Positions 56,380 through 64,000 of a DNA stretch of 64,000 bases are shown piece after piece. The notes below the pieces were generated by a model, which was not told the DNA's origin, ran no database searches, and saw nothing but the letters and a program-made list of their open reading frames with translations. This stretch comes from Artemisia argyi. Its lineage: Eukaryota > Streptophyta > Magnoliopsida > Asterales > Asteraceae. The stretch lies in NCBI GenBank assembly GCA_030686995.1, contig CM060697.1, positions 105,275,272 to 105,339,271 of the forward strand, in the 5' to 3' direction. The first letter of the stretch is position 1. Every line of letters starts with the position of its first letter. The position numbers and the translations under genes were made by a program.

Positions 56380-57089
56380 TTCGCGTTCCTTTTTTTTGCT
56401 ATTTTTTTTTTCTTTTTTTATAATTCTTTCCTTCCTTTTTCTTTTTTACTTTTTCTTCTCTTTGTTATTTTGCTTCTTTTTTTTTTTTTTTTTTTTTTCC
56501 AATTCACGTTATTTATTTTTATTTTTTTTGCTTTTTTTTCTCAATTCACGTTCTTTTTTTTTCTAATTCACGTTTTTTTTCGTTTTCATCCGTTTTTTAC
56601 GTTTTCGTCTCTTTTCAAACGTTTTCGTCTGTTTTCAGACATTTTTGCACGTTTTCATACGTTTTTTATGTTTTCGTCCATTTTTAGACGTTCTCGTCTG
56701 TTTTAAAACGTTTACGTTCATTTTTATACGTTTTTGTCTATCTTCTTATGTTTTCGTTCGTTTTCATACGTTTTCGTTCGTTTTAATGCGTTTTCGTCCG
56801 TTTTCTTTTGTTTTCGTCCATCTTTCATACATTTTCGTCCGCTTTTTCAGACGTGTTTTTACGCTTTCATATATTTTCGTCTATTTTATCACGTTTTCGT
56901 CGTTTCTTATGTTTTCACCCATTTTCGTACGTTTTCATCTAATTTATTACGTTTTCATTCATTTTGATACGTTTTCGTCCGTTTCTTTCGTTTTTGTCCA
57001 TTTTTCATATGTTTTTCTCCATTTTCTTACGTGTTTTTATGGTTTCATACGTTTTTATCCGTTTTCTTACGTTTCTGAATATTACAACT

Positions 57090-57880
57090 GATATTAAGAA
57101 AATCACAAGTGATACTTTGAATAACACTTGTGATATTTAGAATATCACTTGTGATTTTCTTTTGTTTTCGTTCGTTTTCATACGTACTTATCCCTTTTCT
57201 TAAGTTATCTCCGTTTTCTTACGTTATCGTCCGTTTTCATACATTTTTTAATATCACTATTTGTATTCAGAATATCACAATTGTTATTCAGAAAATCGGA
57301 ATAACATTTGCAATTTTCTGAATATCACTGGTGATATTCTGAATATCACTTGTAATATTCTGAATATATATCACTTGTGATTTTTTGAATATCACTTTTG
57401 ATTTTTCATTTTACAAAACATTAGTTGAAAATAACTTGTGATATTCAGAATATCAATTGTGATATTTAAAATATCGCAGAATATCACTTGTGATCAGTGT
57501 TGCAAAAATCGGCCGAATCGGCCGATTAATCGGCGATTAATCGGTAATCGGCCCAGGACCTTGGAGAGAATTCCACGGAAATCGGCCGATTAATCGGCCG
57601 AGTCAAGAAAATCGGCCGATTAATCGGTAAAAAATCGCTAATCGGCCCCGGACCGCCTCAATACCGATTCACGATTTTTGCAACATTGCTTGTGATATTT
57701 AGAATATCACTTGTGATATTCAGAATATCGCATAATATCACTTGTGATATTCAGAATATCATTTGTGGTATCATAAAATATCACTTGTCATATTCAAAAA
57801 ATCACAAAATATCACATGTGATATTCAAAAAATTATTTGGGATATTCAAATTACCACTTGTGATATTCAGAAATGTATGA
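57090..57880. repeat. Central array of ATATCACTTGTGATATT words
   Basis: The loop region of the foldback element consists of many copies of the near-palindrome AATATCACTTGTGATATTC and fragments of it, broken by a MITE at 57,495. Confidence 0.8.
57495..57688. mobile_element. hAT-type MITE nested in the foldback element
   Basis: 194 bp with 17-bp terminal inverted repeats CAGTGTTGCAAAAATCG and CAATGTTGCAAAAATCG (one mismatch) and a perfect 8-bp duplication CTTGTGAT (57,487-57,494; 57,689-57,696). The interior is repeated ATCGGCCGATTAATCGG words. The 8-bp TSD and CA-starting ends fit hAT. Confidence 0.85.
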
Positions 57881-58914
57881 AAACATCTGAAAACAACCAA
57901 AGACATTTAAAAACGGACAAAAATGAATGAAAACGGACAAAAACGTAAGAAAACGAACGAATATGTATGAAAATGGACAAAAAAAATATGAAAGCATAAA
58001 AACACGTATGAAAAAGGACAAAAGCGTATCAAAAGTGGATGAAAACGAAAGAAAATATATGAAAACGGACGAAAGCGTAAGAAAACAGATGAAAACATAA
58101 GAAAACGGACAAATATGTATGAAAATGTATAAAAGCGTAAAAATGCGTCTGAAAACGGACGTAAACGTATGAAAAATGGACGAAAACGAAAGAAAACGTA
58201 TGAAAACGAACGAAAACATATGAAAATGAACGAAACGTAAGAAAACAAACGAAAACATAAGAAAGCTTAAAAACGCGTGTAAAAATGATGAAAACGTATG
58301 AAAAATGGACGACAACGAAAGAATACAGATGAAAACGGACGAAAACGTATGAAAACGAACCAAATCGTAAGAAAATGGACGAAAACGGATGAAAACGGAC
58401 GAAAACGTATAAAAAATGGTCGAAAACAAAAGAAAACGGATGAAAATATATTGAAACGAACAAAAATGAACGAAAACGTATGAAACAGACGAAAACATAT
58501 GAAAGCCAAAAAAGGTGAATTCGGAAAAAAGACAAAAAAACCGTGCATTGAAAAAAATAATAATAGTAAAAAAAAAGATCGTGAATTGGAAAAAGAAAAA
58601 AAAAACAAAAGGAAAAACAAAAGAAGGTGAATTTGGGAAAAAATAGCAAAAAAAATTTTAAAAAAAAAGAAACATGAAATCAAAAGAAAAAAAGCCAAAA
58701 AAATAATAATAAAGAAAAAGAAAAGACAAACAAAATGAAAAAAAAAAAAAAAAACAAAAAACAAAAAAACAAACAAACAAACAAACAAACATAGACTTAT
58801 GTTTCATCTTAGGTTAATTCCAACCATTAGATCAAACTAAATGAATGATGGAGATTTGTTCATTGGTATACACCAAAACAAGGGTATGCAAAATAAAGTG
58901 ACTCCTACTTTGAT

Positions 58915-59180
58915 ATTATACTTAATATTTGCTTTCATAAAAAATAAAAAGAAAAATAAATAGTAATAAGGGATATGTTGGTAACGTATCAGGCATGGCC
59001 AATTATTTATTCTTTTACTTAGTTTTCTTTCTTTTCAATTTTTATTTTTCTAATTTTGTTTATATTATTTGCATGCTATTTTCCACGAAAACAAATAAAC
59101 TAAAAGTAACATATTTGCTATCAATATAAGTGGTTACGTATGTGATCTAAAACGTGATTAGTATCAGGTTGAGAGGAAAT
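58915..59180 (+). repeat. Duplication unit, copy 3, right end
   Basis: Matches 12,150-12,420 (tagtaataaggg, ttattcttttacttagttttc, aagtggttacgtatgtgat). After about 59,180 the similarity ends. Confidence 0.65.
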
Positions 59181-60086
59181 GTGTGCAGTAAACGTCAAAC
59201 ACTTGAGTAGTCCATGTTCATTCCGTGAACACCTAAATATGTTAAGAAATACAAAATTCAAACTAAAACGAAGTTGTTGATAATAGTATTAATACAAAAA
59301 GGCCATTTGATGTCAAACAACAAAATCTTTTTAATGTATGTCATTTTAAGATAAAGTAAATAATAACAATAATAATAAAAGCATTTTCTTATGTGTTTAT
59401 CTAACATTTTCCACATAGCCTCTAAATCATTTATTATCTAAGATCCGTATCGAAATAATACAGTTTTGCAGTTATTTTCACTGTGTTAACTGTTTATATA
59501 ATACCGCTAAAATGGATAAAAAAGTTTGTGCGTAAACCGACACAACCTGTTCAAGCTGTAGTGTAAAATTACCCATGCTGACCCATTCCCCAACCCACCC
59601 ATTTTACCAAGTCCCAATATAACATATTGTACTGCAAGACCTTACCAGGCTATGCTGGTTATGGCGGCATAACGAAGTCCAACTGAAACTGCAATTGGCT
59701 CAACGCCTTCGGTCTCATATACATACAAAGAGTTTCATGTGGCAACAACAAAGATCGATATGGAAGCTTGAAAGATGAAGCTACACAAAACGAATAACTT
59801 GATTAAAATGTGTAACATAATTCGTTTGAGACATGGAAAAGATGGCTCTAACTAAAAAAAACTTACATGTGCTCAACCCACGAAGACCAAAGGCCTTAGG
59901 GCAGAAGCCTACTGCCACAAGCCCACAACAGCTTTGCTGGCACCATGGAGCATTAAAGTGTAATATCAAAGCACATAAAAAAATTAAAAAAAAAATGATA
60001 TAGAACTAAAAGGGTATGGGTTAATTACATCAAAAAGTAAGAACTTTGTATTTTGTGCAATCATTTGTATTTTCACTCATTAAAAC
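59181..60086. other. Unidentified sequence with a possible decayed exon
   Basis: About 59,570-59,960 is less AT-rich than its surroundings. On the minus strand it yields short meaningful-looking stretches ([20 protein letters not shown], then stop; LHGASKAVVGLWQ in another frame). I cannot assign a family. It may be a decayed gene piece. Confidence 0.3.
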
Positions 60087-61560
60087 TGAAACACCCTGAT
60101 TACTATAAGTTTTAATAATCGACTTTTATATTGTTATTAGAATATTAGAAAAGTCTTCCCGTTAGTTTTTAAAAGAAATAAAGACTTTTTGTGCAAATAG
60201 TTAACTAGAAAAGGACTAACGATGCAAAAGATTTACCGGCAGGAGCTAACAGTGCAAAGTATACTTTAGCTACAGAATACCATTATGCCCTTGGGTCTTA
60301 TAAATTATAAAACTCAAAATTCATCTCTAAAAGAGACGTGTCTATGTGTGTATCTTGGAGGGATAATGACAAGAATACTTAAGGATGAAGTAATCATCCT
60401 TAAGATGATTACAAGGTGATTCTTGATGATTTTATGCTATATTCAAGATGTAATAAGCCTCCTAATAAGTTAGCCATCAAATTATGATTTAAACATATGT
60501 GATGATTTCATGTTTATGATAGAAATTAGAGGTTTTGATATATGAACATGTTAGTTATGATCTTAAACAAGTTTATTAGGTTTTTTATATGTTTAATGAT
60601 ATAAAACCATGTTAGCATGTTTTGTGGTTTATGATTGAGTATGTTACAGAATTTATAAAGTTAGAGGTTAGATATATATAGCTAAATCATGTTAAAAATA
60701 TGCTAGTTTATGGTTTAAAAAAAGATGATGGTTAGTTCTAGTTTATAAAAGGGTGTTTGGCTTAAGGCCAAAGTAGTGCTTAAAAAAGAAAGATTGCTTA
60801 TGGGCCTGATGAAAAATGATGTTTAAGATGTTTAATAAGCTGAGGATAAGTAACAGAAGTGTTTTGCATAGCTTACTTTGAGTTTTGGATCGTTTTGGAC
60901 AAATACACTTTTGGAACAGCAAGGTTTTCAGAAAATGGGTCGACTTTGAAGGGGTCATAGAGAACTAAGCATTCATCAAATTGACTTGAGATGAAAACAA
61001 AAATTGTGGCTCTCTGACTCTACTTCATTTGTTATGTTTTAAGTTTTGGCTAGTTCAGTAGTTAAATTGGTGTAAAATGCAAAATAGTGCAGCAAAGTCA
61101 GATTTTGAAAAAGTTCAGCAACCACAAATTTAAAAATTCATACCAGATCGATCGTAGCTCTGTTGGGAGTGTGTCATACCTTTCGGAAAGCCAAAAGAGT
61201 ACTTTCATAGAAAATTAGCCTCATGAGCTGATACAGAATTTAAGTCGGTCAAAAATGGGAAAGTGCAGGCTATTGCGTAATTGACATTATGTTTTAGTTA
61301 TGTGTTTTTATGTCTAAATGTTGTTATGTGTTTATTCATGTTCGGGTAGTTTATATTTTATGTTTCCGGCGTATATATGATCATGCTTATGTGTTAGATA
61401 TGTGTTATTAGTCTATGTGTGCATCTATCATGATTTAGGTTCTCGAGGCGTTTTTAAAATCATTCATCTTGCATTATACGGCTAAGGTGATTAACTGATT
61501 ATTAGCTTCATGTTATTAGATCTAGCATGATGTTAGAATCTATACAAGGTTTCAGATATA
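60087..61560 (+). mobile_element. LTR-like sequence, plus orientation
   Basis: Starts TGAAACACCCTGATT, continues 'cttttatattgttattagaa', 'ggtgtttggctt' and 'gatcgttttggacaaata'. The same order occurs on the minus strand of 62,400-63,358. A B-like 'gtcggtcaaaaatgggaa' region lies at 61,245. The right end is not fixed. No coding sequence. Confidence 0.45.
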
Positions 61561-61880
61561 GCCGAAACAAATCCTATTTAGGGTGCTCATAAGAAGCATA
61601 GTTTGTCAAGTTTAAGATGCCTAAGAAATGCACCATTAGTCATGTAGCGTGCCTAAGAAATACACGATGTGCCTAAGAAGAGCACGACATAGAACTCCCA
61701 TAGAAGAGCACCTAATCACATGATAAGAATGCCATTAGAACTCGCTAATTCATTTAATTAACATGTACTAGTGATGTTGGGCTGTGCCTTTCTTTAACTA
61801 ATATATTTGAATTGACTTCGTTCGGGCTTCGTTTAATATTTCACAATTTTGTCTTTTTTATACTTCAAATAAAATTACCT
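61561..61880. other. No gene recognised
   Basis: Short spacer with 'gcctaagaaa-gca' words repeated three to four times at 61,618-61,690. Nothing else is seen. Confidence 0.35.
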
Positions 61881-61890
61881 ACAATATAGA

Positions 61891-62200
61891 GGGGATAATT
61901 CCTAATATGCCCCGATTGCCCAATTAATTTTGCTTTTTGCCCCAGAATTCGGAGTTTCTGTATTTAGACCAGGAAACTTGGCAACTCGACCTATATGACA
62001 CCAAGTGTCCGACATGAGGGCCGTCAGTTGCCCCAAAGTACACAATTTTCCCTACCTTGTAATCTGAAAAGTGACACTTGTCACTTGCAGATTGTAGTTG
62101 CCCAAAAACTACAAGTTGCCCTGGTCTAAATTAAAAAACTCCGAATTATGGGGCAAAAAAACAAATCAATTGGGCAATCGAGGCATATTAGGAATTATCC
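61891..62200. mobile_element. MITE with long terminal inverted repeats, MULE-type TSD
   Basis: 310 bp. The left arm GGGGATAATTCCTAATATGC continues for about 85 bp and is mirrored by the right arm, which ends GGCATATTAGGAATTATCC. Flanks CAATATAGA (61,882-61,890) and CAATATAAA (62,201-62,209) suggest a 9-bp duplication with one mismatch. Non-coding. Confidence 0.8.
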
Positions 62201-62399
62201 CAATATAAAATAACAAAATTACATAATATGTGCAATGAATTTCATATTTTGCTATTATTTTTAAGCCATAAATGCGGGATTTTCAAAAAAAAATGTATAT
62301 TCTATTAAATATCAACTAGGTCTAAACAATTTAAACATGATCACTTATGGTACCATTTCATCATTAAACGCATTTTTATAAAAAGACTTTTTGTGCAGA

Positions 62400-63358
62400 A
62401 TTTCTAGGTATCTGCTATAATCTGCAACTTTGACCCACTTAAACTTGGAGTTAGACCTTGATACCACTTGGATTAGAAATTAGACTCAAAGGACTAAAAG
62501 TGGGCTTTTACCTCAAATCAATATGATAAGCGGTCTATTTTCTACTCCCCTTTAAAGTATGCACAAATTTCAATTTAGCATGTTGATTCTACTTTAAAAC
62601 GTGTCCAAAACGACCCAAAACCCATGATAACTCATTCTACTATTTACCAAATTTAACATGTTAAGATCATTTTTATCAGGCTCAAAAGCAATCTTGCTAA
62701 TTTAAGCATTTTATAAGTTAGTACCAAACACCCTTTATAAGCTAAACTAGGCATAACATGAAAATCATAACAAGATTTCTACTACACAATTAGCCATAAT
62801 TCACCCACTTAATTCTTGACTTGATTCTATCATAACCAAGCATATGACATTAAGATTCATCATAATTCACGTCTAAGTTTTCATAACCTTAAATAAGCAT
62901 AAAACATTTAAATGATAATAATATGAAACTTAACATAATTCTTAATATGATCTTACCTTAAAGATGATATGATTATCAAAACTTGATTACTTGTAAGATT
63001 CTTCCAAAACCCTACTAACACCTTTTTATTGATCATACCCTTTGCACAAAGATTACCCAAACCCTTGTATAATTTATTTATTTATTTTGATGTGATAAGA
63101 CTATTTCCCTCCTTTTTGCTCTATGAAAGCCAAGTTTCATACAACACACGTATATACGTGTGTTTATGTGATAACTTTATGAATTATAAGGTGAATAATA
63201 CATAAGGGTAAAATAGTAATTTTACCTTTTTAATGGTCATTAGTTTATGTCATTAATTTTTCGTTAAATCTCTATAAAATACTAACATAAAGGCTTTTCT
63301 ACTTTTCTAATTACAATATAAATGTTTTTTTCTAAATTTATAAAAATCAGGTGTTACA
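62400..63358 (-). mobile_element. LTR-like sequence, minus orientation
   Basis: On the minus strand it begins TGTAACACCTGATTT at 63,358 and follows 60,087 onward through 'aagggtgtttggta', 'gggtcgttttggacac' and related phrases. It abuts the copia remnant of copy 4 directly at 63,359, so it probably inserted there. Its inner end is unresolved. Confidence 0.45.
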
Positions 63359-64000
63359 TGATACGAAGGGAAAAGAGTGAAAGGAATTGCTATAGATGCG
63401 GAGACTCGAATCACCTCATTGGAGATTGTCCAAAACCACCAAGGAAAAAAGACCAAAAGGATTTTATCGGAGGTTCTTGAAGTGATAGTGGTGAAGAGGA
63501 TGATGAAAAGATCAAGATGGAAGCTTGTCTCATGGCTAAGCATCCAGTGAGGTACATTTTGACTCTTTTTATTATAGCAATGATAACTCTTCTATTGGTG
63601 ATGATGAATTTCAAAGCGAGTACAACAAATTATGTAAACTTAGTCTAGAAGTTATAAATATAAATAAATTTTTGAAAACTAGGAAAAGTCTTTTGGAAAG
63701 TGAAGTTTTTGAATTAAAAAAAAAAAAAAAAAAAAAAAAAAGGCTTGAGAATACAAATCAATTAACATTAGAAATGAATCATGTCAAGAGCTTCGTATTG
63801 AAAACGAAAACATTAAAGAAACTCAAATTACGCTTCTAAAAGAAGCATCTAAGTTTACAAAGTTTGAAAAGAGTACCCTAACTTTGAAAGAGTACTCATA
63901 TTTTATGGGCGGTAAGCGTTAAGCGTTGTGATTTTAATTCTCATTTGACAAGCAACAAAAAGCTTATTTTTTTTTTCGCAATGCTCATTTTTCAACGCTT
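63359..64000 (+). pseudogene. Copia gag remnant opening copy 4 of the duplication unit
   Basis: Matches 6,765-7,415. The zinc knuckle C-YR-C-GDSN-H-LIGD-C is readable at 63,388-63,429, and this copy keeps a more typical knuckle than copy 1. It is followed by the acidic tail in several frames, a 26-bp poly-A run at 63,715-63,740, and then the 'gcgttaagcgttgtgatttt' and 'aatgctcatttttcaacgct' phrases that precede PR-10 gene 1. The unit is cut by the end of the window. In copy 1 the PR-10 start codon lies about 2.3 kb after this point. Confidence 0.8.

Larger units (their letters stand above)
56085..58904. mobile_element. MULE-like foldback element with mirrored arrays
   Basis: CTACTTTGAT flanks both sides (56,075-56,084 and 58,905-58,914), a 10-bp duplication in the Mutator range. 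The ends correspond when inverted: 'ttgcatacctttattttggtg' on the left and 'ttgcatacccttgttttggtg' on the right (minus strand), followed on both sides by 'tagtttgatctaatgg' and 'ttaacctaagat'. The left terminal block is partly duplicated (56,110-56,215 and 56,248-56,342). Inside, a T-rich array (about 56,570-57,080, CGTTTTCGTCCGTTTTCATA style) is mirrored by an A-rich array (57,880-58,500), so the element could fold into a long imperfect hairpin. No transposase frame. Copy 1 shows the uninterrupted region near 12,140. Confidence 0.75.

Noticed and set aside
56470..58788. Several long Phe/Arg/Ser-rich open frames on both strands (up to 215 codons)
   Set aside because: They translate the CGTTTTCGTC-type arrays of the foldback element. 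Overlapping frames and both arms give the same artefact.

Overview
This window is AT-rich plant nuclear DNA, very probably from a eudicot. Asteraceae is a guess based on the style of the LTR elements and of the PR-10 proteins. The evidence for a plant is: GT-AG introns, TATAAATA promoters, Ty1/copia gag remnants with an initiator-Met-type primer site, a CACTA transposon, several MITE classes, and pieces of plant-only transcription factor genes (HD-ZIP III and group G bZIP). No rRNA, tRNA, CRISPR or prokaryotic gene is visible.

The only clearly intact, recognisable genes are three two-exon PR-10/Bet v 1 genes on the + strand (9,649-10,300; 47,773-48,462; 54,750-55,443), each coding for 158 residues. 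They sit in a tandem segmental duplication. The repeated unit holds a degenerate coiled-coil gene, a decayed copia gag, a shared upstream region and the PR-10 gene. Copy 1 runs about 3.07-12.4 kb, copy 2 about 41.55-48.96 kb, and copy 3 about 50.43-59.18 kb with two insertions. A fourth unit starts at 63.36 kb and runs off the window. Copies 2 and 3 encode proteins differing at one residue; copy 1 is older.

Between copies 1 and 2 lie about 29 kb of nested mobile elements. A 14-kb non-autonomous CACTA element (14,618-28,606, TSD TAA) landed inside the TATA box of another repeat, and an uninterrupted copy of that repeat survives at 38.0-38.6 kb. The CACTA carries long 181/180-bp subterminal arrays and, in its interior, pieces of two unrelated transcription factor genes: the START region of an HD-ZIP III gene (introns retained, four in-frame stops) and a bZIP basic-region exon. 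The HD-ZIP III piece keeps the miR165/166 target, split by an intron. Downstream are LTR sequences, a deleted copia element (31.7-34.7 kb), a cassette with an unrecognised 218-codon frame (35.6-36.2 kb), a 487-bp direct repeat, and a probable solo LTR (39,959-41,392).

Copies 2 and 3 have collected their own insertions. Copy 2 holds a 1.6-kb Harbinger-like element with two divergent intact small ORFs around a promoter that carries MSA (G2/M) motifs, plus a MULE MITE. Copy 3 holds a 2.85-kb insertion without inverted ends, and a 2.8-kb MULE-like foldback element with mirror-image tandem arrays and a nested hAT MITE. The last 4 kb hold an inverted pair of related LTRs around a 310-bp MITE.

A pattern across families: several unrelated LTR promoters here carry a compact GC-rich hairpin just upstream of the TATA box. 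All boundaries and homologies were read by eye; no alignment or database search was run.
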